The notes below the pieces were generated by a model. It saw only the letters and a program-made list of their open reading frames with translations, was not told where the DNA came from and made no database searches. The translations under genes were made by a program, and so were the position numbers. From Gavia stellata (taxonomy: Eukaryota; Chordata; Aves; Gaviiformes; Gaviidae), in the NCBI RefSeq assembly GCF_030936135.1, contig NC_082637.1:1798001-1862000 (forward strand): a stretch of 64,000 nt of DNA, given 5' to 3'. Shown in pieces: positions 13,217 to 25,941 of this stretch. Positions within the stretch are counted from its first letter, which is position 1. Each line of letters begins with the position of its first letter.

Positions 13217-16200
13217 CACTTTAGGAAGCAGAAACAAATCTGTGGGATGCTGAAAGGACTCAGACTTTACATACAGCCCCTGCTCTGAACAAAGTTTTGT
13301 CCAAACAACACTTTAAAAACCTGAAAAGAATTCAAAAGCAACCGCACAAGGGAGGGAAACATCAAGTTATCATTATTTCTTCCAGTCACCTTTCCTATGG
13401 TCTCTGGTTTGCGATGGCTCATCCATCCCCTGGACAGAAGGACACTGCGAGCGCTACACCCAAGCCTGTAGCTACTTTTCCACTTCAGTTGAATTTTATC
13501 TTTGCATGGATAGACCAGCCCGAAAGAAGGAGGAATATAGACAAGATTATTGAGATTTGGCACTAAGTGACTCCTGGACCCGGGAACATATCCCATCACC
13601 TCGGTGTGGTGGCACCGACTCTCCAGTCAGCCAGTGCAGGACCGAACAGGGGCCAGGGCCAGGACCTCCTTATTGCTAAATCATCTCCTCGTCACTAAAC
13701 TACATCCTCTCGCCAGCACTGCCTGAGTGCATAGGGACATTAGGCGGCAACTAAGTTTAAATCCAAAATATTTCAGTGCCTTCATAATCCAGGGGGAGAA
13801 AAGCCACAAAGAAAAATTCTGCCTGAGAAACTGATGCGTCAGTAAAGAATAAAATATTGCAAGGTCACTTTTGGCAGGCAGAAAATTGGGTTTTACCTGC
13901 AGCAAACTCACTCTCAGAAAACATAGACCACACCTACAAATTTTTAGGTGGTTTTTACAATGGGTTTGAGCTGAACGGTTTTGAATTGAAGTGGTCCAAT
14001 TAATTGGTACCTGGAGAGTCAGGCTCTATCTCATTTTATAACGAGCCACAGAGGCTCGAGTTCTTTTCTGAGTAACAACAGTGAAAAACCCCAACAGACC
14101 TAATAACAACAACAACAGTCTGGAAAATAAAGTATTTCTAGGAAGAAATGTACTATTCCAACATTTGCTCTTTGATCCAAAGTGAATCAAAATCCCAAAC
14201 TTTCAACTTGCCTACTGAAGAGACAAGCTCATTTTAATGTCCGTTTTAATTGTGGCGTGTCAGTGGTATCTGCTCATAGGATCAGCGTCTGCATCAAGAT
14301 TTTTATTGCATTTCTGTGCTATTGCAAACCCCGGGGGTTCCTGCTGCTGACTCATCCTTCCTGCTGCAGGCTGGAAGGGCTTCTGAGAAGAAAAAGAGTA
14401 AAATTGGGGCTTTGCATGTTTGTTTTGCCACCCCAAGAGCCCCCTGAAATGCAGACGGCTCATGCAGATCTCCCGTACACGCACACAGGTAAGCCCTCCC
14501 TGGCGATGCTGCCAGTTAAGCAGTCAAAGGTCAAAACCCACAAAAATCCACATTTCTCATGGACTGGAGTGAGCTTGAGAGGTTGAGCTGGCTCCAGAGT
14601 GAACCGACATTTTTCGCATTCGTTTCCGCACGTGGGACGGCCGCGGGGCCGAGCACGGTCTCTCTCCCTCCCCTCTCGTTGGGCTTTTCTGAATTCTGCT
14701 CTGCAATGAACAGACTCTGGCTGCAAACCTAAGTCTTGTTGCTGAGAGGTCACAACAACTACTTCAGCAGACCCCAAGGTACCAGCCCTAGACTGACTTA
14801 ATCCACCCAACGCGGTCTTCAGCAAAGCCTCTTCCGCTGGTACTCTGCCAGTCCCCGGGTTTTAATGGCAGTAAACGACTCCGGAAGGATTAGTGCCCAC
14901 CCATGCTTTCCCTTCGGGAGCGATGTGTAGTTAGCACTTGCTGAGCTTCCCCCTTCGCTCCTCCGCTTTGGCAGCTCTTCTCTGGACCGCTGTCCTCGGG
15001 GCAGGGGGTTTGTGCCAGCCTTCTGCCCCGTGCCGCTGCGTTGGTGTTCACCGGATCCCCCCAGCTTCCCCCGCTGCGGGCACCCCCCTGGACATCACCC
15101 ACGCTTTGGAAGTCGAGGTTCTCCCTGGCCACAGACATCTCCTCGCTGCAGCTGGGTGCATCGCATCCATCTCCCTGAAGCCAGGGAAGGAGGGGAGCAA
15201 GGCTGGTTCTCCCAGCGCCCCGGGGAGAGGCTTTTCTTTCCCTTGGGAGGTTCCTGCAGCCTCCCAGCTCCGCATTGGGGCTCTGCCTGGTTTTCCGCGC
15301 CATCCCGCCTTTGCAGCCGCTGTGCGACGGCACGCTGCTTCAAACCCTTCTGCCTTCCATCGCCCATCTCGCTTTTCTTTTTGCTTCATAACCGCGGTGC
15401 CATGGTTTAAGCAGGAAGTAAAGCCGAGGTAAAAACGCCATCACGAAATGGCATCACGCTGATGCGCAGGGAGGGGACGGCAGGTACCCGGGGAGAGATT
15501 TGAGACAGCGAGGCTGAGCGGTTGTCCCTGGGGGATACGTACCCCTGTCTGGGGCCTGGAGGGTGGTTTCAGAAGCACCCCTGGGGAGGGTTTCAGAAGA
15601 GGGTTTTAGAAGAGGGCTGTGTCCTTTTTGAGGTGCCATGGGCTACAGCCCGTTTGCCAGCTCCCACTGCAGCCTCCGAGACCTGCAAAGGATCCCAGAG
15701 CTGGAGCACGTGAATTATGGATGCACTTTGCATATAAGCCTTAGCTAAAAATGATGAGCGAGTGCTATTAAAATCGGCCCTCCCGCAGCCCTGAGGCGTA
15801 TCAAGCACTTTACAGGCTGAGGCTCCTCGCTAGGTCGTTACCACCGAGACTGCTACATCCTAACGAACAGCTCTTCCCTTCCCAAGCTGCTCAGATTATG
15901 CCGAGCGATGCCGCCGCTGGCTCAGCCTCGCCAGGCAGCTCAGACACCCTCAGGGAAGGGCAAAAGGCGATGGAGGTAGGAACAGAAGAGGAAAAATTAT
16001 GGTTGGGGGGCATTTCCCAATGGATCAAAGGAAGCGAGTGATGGAGATGCAACATCACACACAGGGGATGAAGAGCGGGCTCAGGTAGGGGACAGAGCTG
16101 AGGGCCCGGTGAAGCGGTGAAGAATAGAGAAGGGAAGAAAAGAAGAATCACACGGTAAACTTAAACGAGGTCATCAGTAGTCTAGCCCAAATAAATGAAA

Positions 16201-18420
16201 GCATCAGTGTTCCTTGCTAAAAGCCAGCCTGATTTTTTTGCCCAATTATGTCTTTTGTGGAGCTGCACTCCCAGCAACTGCTCTACTACTGCTACAGGGG
16301 ACGGAGGCAGATTTAGGGGACAGAGATGCTGCAGTGCAAAAGGATGGATTTGTGACTAACGAGCTGAAAATCGTGCGAGGGGCCGTCATTCCCCACGCAG
16401 GAAACGTGCCCAAGCACAGGCGGGTACCGCACGTCCGGTGAGTGGCAGGGGGGGAACGCTTGCTTGGCAGGGCAGCCCTCACCCTGCCTTCGCTTTGGGG
16501 TGATCTTCCCTCTAGAAGACAGGATTATGTGATGAAACAACCCCAAAACACATTGGTCCTGTCTACAGAGGTCGGTTCAGGATGCTGCCTGCTCTGACGG
16601 CAGCTGCTAGAGGTACTTCAAGCACAAAGAAAGGTCAGATGCTGCAAGCACCCCCTTAGTGGGAATGAAAAATAGAGTCTTCCCCAGCGCTATTGCTTTT
16701 CCTGACCTGATCCAACCTCCCTTGAGGAAGACTCCCACTGAATTTGATGAGAATTGGCTCTCCAGCCCCAGGGGGATCTGGCTCACCCATTTCACAGGCA
16801 CAGGTCTGACTCTCCCTGACCGCACCGGTACTGTGACTACCTCAGCATCAGACTGCCGCAGCTCAGAGTCACTTTTAAGACACACAACCCCAGTGCTCTC
16901 AGTTACTTGCAAAATAATCTGATCAGCCTGTGGCAGTAACACGTGGCTCCAATAACACAGATGGGACAGCTTGGGGATGCTCAAACCCCTGCTTCAAAAC
17001 GCAAATGCCGCTGGTACACACCTCTCTCGAGTTCAAATGCATTTAATTAAAATGCATCACACAGGTAACTAAATTGCATCCGATACCAGAGGAGAGCCGA
17101 CAGGGACTGATGCTCCCCCTCTGGAGGCAGGACCTGCGCAGAGGGCTCCGGGGAAGCGCTTGCACCCTTGTCTGTCTGCAAACTGTATTTGCAAATAAAA
17201 GTGTTTGCTCTTTCCTGGCATCATAACCTCTTCGGTCAAACCTCTGAACCATGAGCTGCTCCTGGGTGTCCTGCGGCAGCACAGCCCCTGCCTGCAGCAG
17301 GGCCGGAGGTAAAACCAGATGCACATCCACGAGATACAGCTGTGACGTTTCCAAAGGGTAAAGCTCCATTCTCCGTTGCAAAGTCTTGCTTTTTATCCTA
17401 AGTTACCTTCTCCTTAGGGACCACCTCCCCAGCACTCGTGCTCCCGGACCCTCGCGGGGCCACCCCCAGCCCCGCGGGCGGCATCCCCAGCTCTGCCTTG
17501 GGCTCCCAGCCCGGCCAGCCTGGCAGAGGAGCAGGAGCAAGGCAGGGCTTTCCCTCGTGCTTTCCAGCGCTTTGGGGTGTAATTCTTTCCCATAAAAGCA
17601 CGCTGTATTTTTTCCAACTCCATCCTGCCTCTCCGATCCCACCGTGACACCTCCTAGTCATCTCACAGGGGCGGGGAGCAGAAAAGACTCCTTTCCTTGA
17701 GCTATTATTAGTATTATATTTAGACTACATTATTACAGGGTATTTTTCTCACTATGTTCTCTGGCACTGGTATAGACCTATCACTGCGTCCCCAAAACGC
17801 AGGAGTAGCATTGTGTGAAACCTGGAGTGTGAGCTTTGAGAAAAGGAAAAGGAGCAGTGAATGACCTCCTCCCTCACCCGGCCCCGTGGCACACGCTGAT
17901 GCTGCCTTGTGCCCGACAGAGATGTTATTCTTTGTAATTAAAGTCACTGAGAAGAAAACAAGGTTCTCAGAGGGATGGACCTCACCATCACTGTGGGACC
18001 TCCCTCCTGGGGTGACCTCCTGCCAGAGCTGCTTTGGGGGACCCCCTTTCTTTTTCCCATATAGTGGCAAGTTAACTTTTCTTGTTTGCACTGTACCAAT
18101 CGCCTGCTCGCTGCCAGCAAACAGAGTCAACTGTCCAGCGAGCCAGACAAGTGCCAAACGAGTAAAGTGCCATCCAAGCTGTAGGGACAGGGACTGGCCG
18201 AGCACTGGTGCATTTATAAGACACCCAAAGAGGTTACCGTAAGCCATGGGAGGAGGTGAATTTGCAGCGCATGAACTGTTGTGCAGGGTCCAGACCCCCT
18301 TGGGTTAGGAGAGAGGGGCTCACGCGCGTGACAAACACACATCGTCCTAGCAAACAAAGCCGGTATGTCTATTTGATTACAGTATCAAATATTTGCCCAT
18401 ATCTGTGCTGCCACTCAATT
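13217..18420. other. Gene-free intergenic sequence
   Basis: No supported gene. The stretch 14600-15400 is GC-rich with scattered CpG and overlapping open frames of up to 164 codons on both strands, none with a recognised domain or splice logic. A short aac run lies near 14106. Nothing else identifiable. Confidence 0.5.
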
Positions 18421-18676
18421 TCACAGAATCACTAAGGTTGGAAAAGACCTGTAAGATCATCAAGTCCAACCATCAACCCAACCCCACCATGCCCACTAAT
18501 CCATGTCCTGCAGCGTCACGTCCACATGTTCCTTGAACACCTCCACACACCTGATGGTGACTCCACCACCTCCCTGGGCAGCCTCTTCCAGTGCTTCACC
18601 ACTCTCTCAGCTAAGAAATTTTTCCTAATATCCAGCCTGAACCTCCCCTGGTGCAACTTGAGGCCATTTTCTCATT
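18421..18676 (-). repeat. CR1 LINE, 5'-truncated copy
   Basis: Starts on the + strand with tcacagaatcactaaggttgg and parallels the copy at 12881 with only scattered substitutions plus a short insertion near 18544. It still encodes, on the minus strand, the MRKNFF-like end of the CR1 RT ORF (reads as MRKNFL-type with changes). It ends near 18676, where likeness to CR1 is lost. Confidence 0.92.
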
Positions 18677-20052
18677 TCCATTTGTTACACTCCCACCTGA
18701 TTGAACAGGGAAATAAGCAGCATCCCTGATGCCTTTGGGGCAGGCGATTTAATGGACAGGCTTTATTTTCATTTCAGCGTGCATTTTGGTACCCTTCAGA
18801 GGGTCCCCACATCCCACAGGCTGCACTGACCCATCCATGGAAACCCGTCTCCTCCGTGGAGCTGCTGCCGGGCTGGGGGCGAGCCGTGCTCTGTCTGCGC
18901 TCACCTTGAATGTGTCCTCTTTGCCCCCGCTAACGACAGCCCATAAACCCACAAAGGACGCGGCAGGTACCTTTGAGGGTGCTGGGGAAGTCCCCGGCTG
19001 GGGGAATGGATAACCCTGGACTACAAAGGGATGCCACCCCTCTAATTAGCAATATCATTCTGTAAAACAAGGTAAGATATTTCCAGCTATGCAGCCATCA
19101 AAAACTTGCTCAGCTCCAACAAGCCTTGGCTTGCCTTCAAAAGATCTTTCAGCTTCCGAGGTGACTCGTCACGGCGCAGGTTGTTTGGGGTCAGGGCGTG
19201 GGCTGGATTTTCTGTTTGGCTGTGTTTGCATTGGCAGAGAAAGAGAAAGATTTCTCAACATTTCTAACCCGGCTGTGATCAGAACATACAATAAAATGAA
19301 GGAAATTTCCTTTTGTTCTTTGGGATCTATAAAACTCACCTGGGCCATAACAGCTCGTCGCCATGAGAAAGGCGGCGCAGGACTGAGATGTACAGAGCAG
19401 GTTTAATTATTAAATCATCCTGTATCGAGACCCCTTGAGATTCTACCGAACTTACACAAATAATGGCTTTTTAGCTGGTGGGATCTCAACAGAAAAAAGT
19501 TGTAGGGGAAGTTTGTGTGTGTGCAGAAGAACAGTGCAGGTTACTCATTACAATGGCAATATTAGTAAGATGAGGGGGGCTACGGCACAGCTGCACGAAT
19601 ACGTGTGAACTCTGGTACTTCTTTAAGAATTGGTAAAAAAGTTTCAATAGATTTAGGGGTTTTTTAATTAGTTGGGGTGTGGGGTTTTTGTTGCTTTGGG
19701 TTTTTTTTAGCCAAGTAGCAATGGGTTCCTACACTTTGCCTCCATCGCATCATGCTGCCAGCACTTGTCCATGCTGAGAGTGACAACATGGGGGTTTTTG
19801 AGAGGTTCCTCAAGCCCTGGCGAGAGCAGCCCCTGGGGCCGAGATGCCCTCCCCGAGCAGCTTTCCGGAGCATGCCCTGGCTGAAGAAGTCGCATCTCCC
19901 CACCCAGCAGCTCTGCTAACCCAAGCAGATGCAAGCCGTAAGCCTTACGAAGCTCTTGCACAACTGGCAAGGAGTGCCCCGCACAGGCAGCGAGCCGCGA
20001 CACCGAGCCATGAACGGTTGGTGGATTCAAGGAGCTTAAAAGCTTCCGAGTA
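18677..20052. other. Gene-free intergenic sequence
   Basis: No exon chain or RNA gene recognised. Contains T-rich runs at 19650-19710 and mixed-composition sequence. Confidence 0.45.
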
Positions 20053-20155
20053 GAATCACAGAAGGGTTTGGGGCAGAAGGGGCCTTAAAGATCATCTAGT
20101 TCCAACCCCCCTGCCATGGGCAGGGACATCTTCCACTAGACCAGGTAGCGCTAGT
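20053..20155 (-). repeat. CR1 LINE 3' end (short, different subfamily)
   Basis: The + strand reads agaatcacagaagggtttgg, then ggggccttaaagatcatcta, gttccaaccccc and ctgccatgggcagggacatc, followed by ttccactagaccagg. This is the complement of the CR1 3' region with the 'TGCCATGGGCAGGGACA' block, a different subfamily from the copies at 12881 and 18421. Only about 100 bp remain. Confidence 0.92.
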
Positions 20156-23100
20156 CCTGTGCTAAATCTCTCACTATCATCAAATTCTTACAAATAATTT
20201 CCTGTATGAGGAAACTGGTCAAACTCCATTGGGAGTAAAGCCTTGCCAGGCTGTAAAACATGCGCCTTTAAGGACAACATGCGGTGCCAGACCTGGAAAA
20301 GGATAAACCCTCTGAAAGCAAAAACCACCGCAGAGCATTTTATGGGGTACATGAACCCTTTGGTTTATGGCAGGTAGTTACGGAAACCCTACTGCATCCT
20401 CTGCATGACATTGGCCACCTCCGGGAGGTGGCTTGGCACAGAGATGGGGCAGGAAAGGGGATTTCCCCAAAGGGGGAAGTGGGGGGCAGCCCAGATGACA
20501 AACCAACCAAAACTGACGGCCCATCAGGACTCAGGCTGCCCAAGGAAACTCATGAGCCCCATCCCCATGATGGCCAGGTACTGGCTCAGCAAATGCCCCC
20601 AGACACGCCAGGGACAGCTCTCTTCTTGGGGGAGGCCGCATGGAGCATCACAACCTCTGCCAGGGGTGGGGGCTCACACATAGCACCCACCCAAACCCAG
20701 GGCTGGTGCACGCTTGACCGAAGCCAGGGCATCGGAGGCAGTGAGGGAGCATCAGTTGAAGAGTCTGATGAAGGGGTTGCGTTTGGGGAAACAGGAAAGG
20801 AGCGCAGCTGTGCTGGGTTGTGTTTGCCACGTGAAGAACAGCAGACAGCCCTGAAATATGGACATGAATCAGCCTCAAGCTTCTCCCGGGTGACCCCAAC
20901 ACCAATCATCCCCTGAGCCAGGGAACCAGCTTCGTCATTTCCGAGCAGATTTGAAGCTTCACTCTCCCCCGGGATTGCTTAGGGCTGACAGTGGGTGATC
21001 ACGTATGGGTTTGTCACTTAAATGAGTCACAAGACAATTTACTCTGAACCAGTTTCATATTCACAGGCACAGGGTTGGTGGGCTGCTTGGATCGCCAGAT
21101 TTGGCTAAAAAGATGCTTTAAATGGCTTTTAAAATATCTAACCTCTTGTTGCTTCCTACACTGCTAGTAAGTCACACAAGGCATTTTGTGAATTAATTTG
21201 GTATTGTAAGTGTCCCACGCATTTTATTTCTGCTTCTGATTATAATTACCCAAAGATGCTGAAGTCCCTTCCACTGAATAGATCTATATAGTTTCTAAGG
21301 TAAGAAATATTACCTGCCATAATTCATGTTTCTCATGGGATGCAACACAGCCTTTACTCTTTAAGTACTGCTGTTTCAATCAATGTCTAACCTGTTATTT
21401 TCAGAGCACAACCAGGGATGGACTTATTGCATTGAAGAGCACCTCTGGTTTCAGGTGAATCACGCTGTCGTGCTGCAGGAATAGCCTGAGAAAGCCAGAG
21501 CTGCCAAGTTCCCATTCTCCCGGTGACCAAAATGAGGGTCCTCTCTGGGTTTTGGTCTTGCAATACAGGTGCATTTAGGAGACAGCTGTGCATTGCACAT
21601 CTGCGTTTGAGATGCCAAGCGAGCGAGCCTGCGCTGGCAGCAAGGCCGCGGTGTTCCGTGTCCACAGCGAGCCCGTCTCCAGCCCCCCGTGGCAGGGTGC
21701 CCTCGCGGCTTCGACCATCGCTCCTGGCACGCGGAACGTCTCCGGATGGGTAGGCGATAAACAGCACCGCAGATTGAAGGTGGGAACCGAAACTAAAAGA
21801 CCGAGCAGAATCCTCTTGATTTGCTTGTATTTCTTCCTGTTGACTTAAAGCAAATCCCTTAAACAAACATGAGTTAGAGTTAAAAGAAAGAGGAAAGCAG
21901 AACTGAATGTGAGAAGCTCCCTGTATCAGACCTCGGGAACTTCTGCAGTTCCTATCGCTTTCCACCTTTTTGTTCTTCAGAGCCGAGAAGCTTGGTCCTC
22001 ATCTCTTTGGACAAGGCTCAGCGCAGGCGGTCGGATGGATTTCAAGCTCATCTCTCCCATGTCAGTTCAAGAACTTCATGACTAGAAAACCTTTTTGAAT
22101 AAAATCTGACCAAGCATCCTCTGGGTAAATAGGGAAAAGGCTTGGAAAAGATAAAGGAGACTTTAGAGGCCAGTCTCATCTTTTTAGGAACCAGACCTCA
22201 CTACATCTTAGTCCTTTCACCTTGGGCCGGTAGTACCGGGCGGGGGGGAGTCTGGTTAACTTCCTAATCAAAAAGAAAGGAAAAGAGGAGAGTGTATTTC
22301 ATCACTCAATGAATATATTGCTCTTATGGGCCAAATGTTCTCTGCAAAGCTGTAATATTAATGGCCTGGAATAATACCAAGAGTTATAGGGCTGACAGCA
22401 GTCCAGCGCTGTACAACGTACAGCAACAACCGTATACTCCGTCAGACAGAGCTACCTTATAACCTCGTATCTCGGTCTCTCCTAGAGCCTAACAGCACAT
22501 CTTACTCTTACATCTCAAACACTGTACAAGCAGCAGTCTCAGGCCCTAAAAGCAGGACTAAATCAGAGGGTATCTGGATCTTTATCAGGTCTTTAGACAA
22601 GGTTCTGGGCTCAGCATTAACAAAAGTTCACTGGTTTAGGCAACTTAAGAGGAACTGGGGATCTGGCACTCGTGCTCTGACCATATGCTTGGATTCTGGA
22701 TCCAGGAGGTAGGGCAAGAAACACGATTCAGCACAGTACGAAATCCCACTGTGGTCAGCTGAAGACAGGCTTGATGCCAGCCCAAAGGCTGACTGACCCC
22801 TAAAGCAGCTACGGTGAGAACAGCTGGGCTACCAGTATTAGTAAAAGTTAAGGCAGAATTAAAACCAGCACATCCGTAAAACGGATACTGAAGTCAGTCC
22901 ACATGGATACACGCTTACAGCTTAAGCAAAAAGCACTTCACTCAGCTAAAGGATCAGTCTGCAATTAGCAGACCCAAACGTAATAAAAACCAAAAGCAAG
23001 GTGGGAAGAAGCATGCTAGTTCTTTAGTAAAACCCAAACAAAAATAAAGCGGTCACAAGTGCAAGGCTGCTTGTGAAGCGGAAGGGCACGGCTGCGGCAG

Positions 23101-25740
23101 CTGACGGGGCAGTAACCACTTTCGGGAAGCGCATTTCGCAGGCTCTTAACCTGATTGATTCGGACGGGCGAGGCAACGATCATTTCATTACAGCGTGATA
23201 AACGGCAGCAACGCATCTCCCTTCACGGCCCTTCCGAGAGGTTCTCCAGAGTGCGTTCACCCCACTCGCAGCGTACGGGGTATGAAGCAGACGGGCACAG
23301 AGTAAAGCAGGTGGACTGAGATGTTTACACCCAAATACAAACAGGCTGCTGGACAACCAAATTTCCCTCAGGGCTCCAGAAACACACCTGCAGAAGTGCT
23401 GGTACCCGAACCCCACTGCTTGCGAGTCTTAATGAAGTAGTTAGTAGAGCTAAATAGATCAACGAAGTATACTATATAAACATTTCCCCTGGCTTGCTTA
23501 TGTAGCACACGCTAATCACACCCTTCTGTGGCCTCTCAGGATCTGGGGCCTCACAAAGAGCAGCCAGCAAAATAGAAATTAGAAGTTCCAGGCTTTTAAC
23601 ACTTTTAGCTATTTCTTTTATAACCAACACGCTCACCCTGTCTTACTGACAGTCACCATCCTGCTCTACCCTGCTAAAAACAGCATCCACCTGGGTGAAG
23701 GACCTGAATCTATCAAGATATGTTTTAAAGACTAGCTTGCAGTCAAATACAACATGAAATAAAAGCAGCATGCCAAAAAAAAAAAGAGAGACACAAGAGA
23801 TAAACCAAACCTCTCCAACAGCGGATGGCAGGTCAAACCCAGCCCTAGGAGCACACAACTGAGGTCACTGGCTGAAACCAGGCACCGAAATATTTGGTGG
23901 GTGCCTGTAAGCAACTTCTGAACACCATACCTTGGTACTGCAGGGCTCAGAGGGCAGAGGACAAGGGACATCACGGCCATTGAGGTAGGAGACCACAGCT
24001 TTCAGTCTGTTATTCCAGCACGGCAAAGGAACATGACGACAGCAGAACAACCCCCACTTCCCTGTTCCTCAGCAAGCTGCCTTTTCCCATCTGCCAAGAA
24101 GAACATCTCCCCTACCTGGCAGGTGCCTCTGGATCTCCTAAGCAGCATCCCAACTGAGAACCCCACAGTGAAACCCTCCTTTTCCCCCCTGAATTGTTTT
24201 AAACCAGAGCCTTGGGCTGATTCATTCCCAGCACCTGAGAAACCAGCCTGGGTCTCTCCTAACACCTGAAAGCACTTAATAACCTGATAATAAGCCAGAT
24301 CTCCCCACCTTGGGGTGCAACATGACTTAGAGGGCTTCTCTAGCCCTGGTACTGACTGTGAGGTTGGGGTCTGGGCCAGGTGACCAGTGAGGGCATGGAG
24401 CAGAAGAAATACTGCTCCTGTGAGCTCTGGTGGGACAGTGGTGTCCTCAGCTAGGTCGTATCAAGCCTTTTATGTCCAAGTCCTGCTCTAGGCATAGTTT
24501 CTGGCCTTTAAAACCACCACCGGGCTGCAGGTTAATTACGTGACAGTGAAATTCCTCCTCCTGGACAGGCATGCAATAGCTTTGCTTGAAGGCAATGAAC
24601 AAGTCACTGCTTCAGCCCTGTTGGGGTCTGCAGTCTGGGCATTCCCTCTCCTGTCTGGTCTGCGAGGCCCAGCCTGAGCATGGCTACCAAACAGCTTCAC
24701 AAAATCCTCACGGAGAGGCAGCTGGGCTGTGTATTTGGGAAGAGGTTTGCACAGGGACCTGCACAGCCCCTGCCCTGCAAACGGCCGGGACAACCCCAGC
24801 CGGTGCGGTAGGAAGGGGAGCGTGGCAGCACCTGCAAATGGAGTACCCCAGGCTGATGGGGTACGTGCCCCAAACTGCTAAAGCTGAAGAGGAAGATGAC
24901 CTTCAACCGGATTGAAAAGTAGCCACGGGATTACCAAGAGCCTTGATAAGAAATGAAATTGAATCCCAACTGTATATTTCACTGAATCCTTGTTTATTAT
25001 GTGTTGATAATAAATCAGTAAATCACTTTGATCCTCATTTGATTTAAACCCCATGAACTAAGCAAGTATTTCCTGAGACAAAAAAAAAAATAAAAATGCC
25101 CTAACCCATGGGAAATGGAGAAAGAGCTCCTTGCTTCCCTGTTGCAGCCACCCTGTTGGCTGTAATTAAGTATTTACACAAGAAGAAACAGGAACCTGAG
25201 GGTCACAAGAAAATGGCATAGATGCCAGTCTGGGAAATCATCTTTGCTTCTTTTTGGTGCAGTGTTTTTGGGCTTATCTCTCCCCACCTTCTGCTCGGGA
25301 GGCGCAGGTGCCCATCATGAGCTTATCTGCTACTGAGTCTACATTCTGCTAAGAATCTAGCCTCAAATGCTTCAATCAAAATCAGATAGCAGTTTGGTGG
25401 CAAAAAAGTCAGGAAAAGGAGTTAGCCGTCCTCAGTTCTAACACAGTGCCTCACTGAGGGGACTGCAGTTAGGGGAGGGAGGGCGAGCATGACCTGAATG
25501 TGTGACAAGCTCGTTCCTGCCGTCACCGTCACCGTTAGGTGCAGGGCTTGTAACACAACGCCTGGTTTGGGGATACGCCGAGCTGTATAAACACCCTGCA
25601 TTTGTCTATAGACGCTGCTAGATAAGAGCGCTGTCTACATGGCAGAAAATCAATGTAAACCTCAGGAGCGTGAGGGAAGAGACATGGTGGGATAACGGAT
25701 GTTATACAGAGCAAAAGGCAATTGTCATGGTAGAAATGAC
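20156..25740. other. Gene-free intergenic sequence downstream of the bicupin gene
   Basis: The longest open frame, 20284-20916 on the + strand (210 codons), has no recognised domain, a proline/glycine/histidine-rich composition typical of chance frames in GC-rich DNA, and no identified splice partners. 22200-23600 is mixed-composition and unidentified. Base composition shifts near 25.7 kb, from GC-richer on the left to clearly AT-rich on the right. Confidence 0.45.
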
Positions 25741-25813
25741 TTTAATATACAATCAAATTACATTACACTATAAATAAAACATGATAAAATACAAAAAGAA
25801 AATAACTTTTAAT
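25741..25813 (-). terminator. Candidate poly(A) signals of the bicupin gene
   Basis: On the minus strand two ATTAAA hexamers lie downstream of the bicupin stop codon, at 25808-25813 and 25741-25746. No AATAAA was seen nearer. The assignment rests on position and hexamer only. Confidence 0.4.
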
Positions 25814-25941
25814 AATTAATAACCCCAAATTCTTCTTTTTTCTGAACATCTCCTCTGGAGATGCGAGAAAGGTACCAAAAAGTACTGCTAGAAACGTGGC
25901 GATCATGAAAAATTCTTGGAGCCATTAACTGCTAAGAGAGG

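Noticed and set aside
17720-18247. 175-codon open frame on the minus strand
   Set aside because: No recognised family; antisense frames of similar length cover the same bases.
21387-21965. 192-codon open frame on the minus strand
   Set aside because: No domain, no splice partners, and shadowed by other frames in GC-rich sequence.
1-25740. RAB27B coding exons expected by synteny
   Set aside because: Its first coding exon was searched for by eye on the minus strand and not seen; the gene probably lies further left or only its non-coding 5' part is here.
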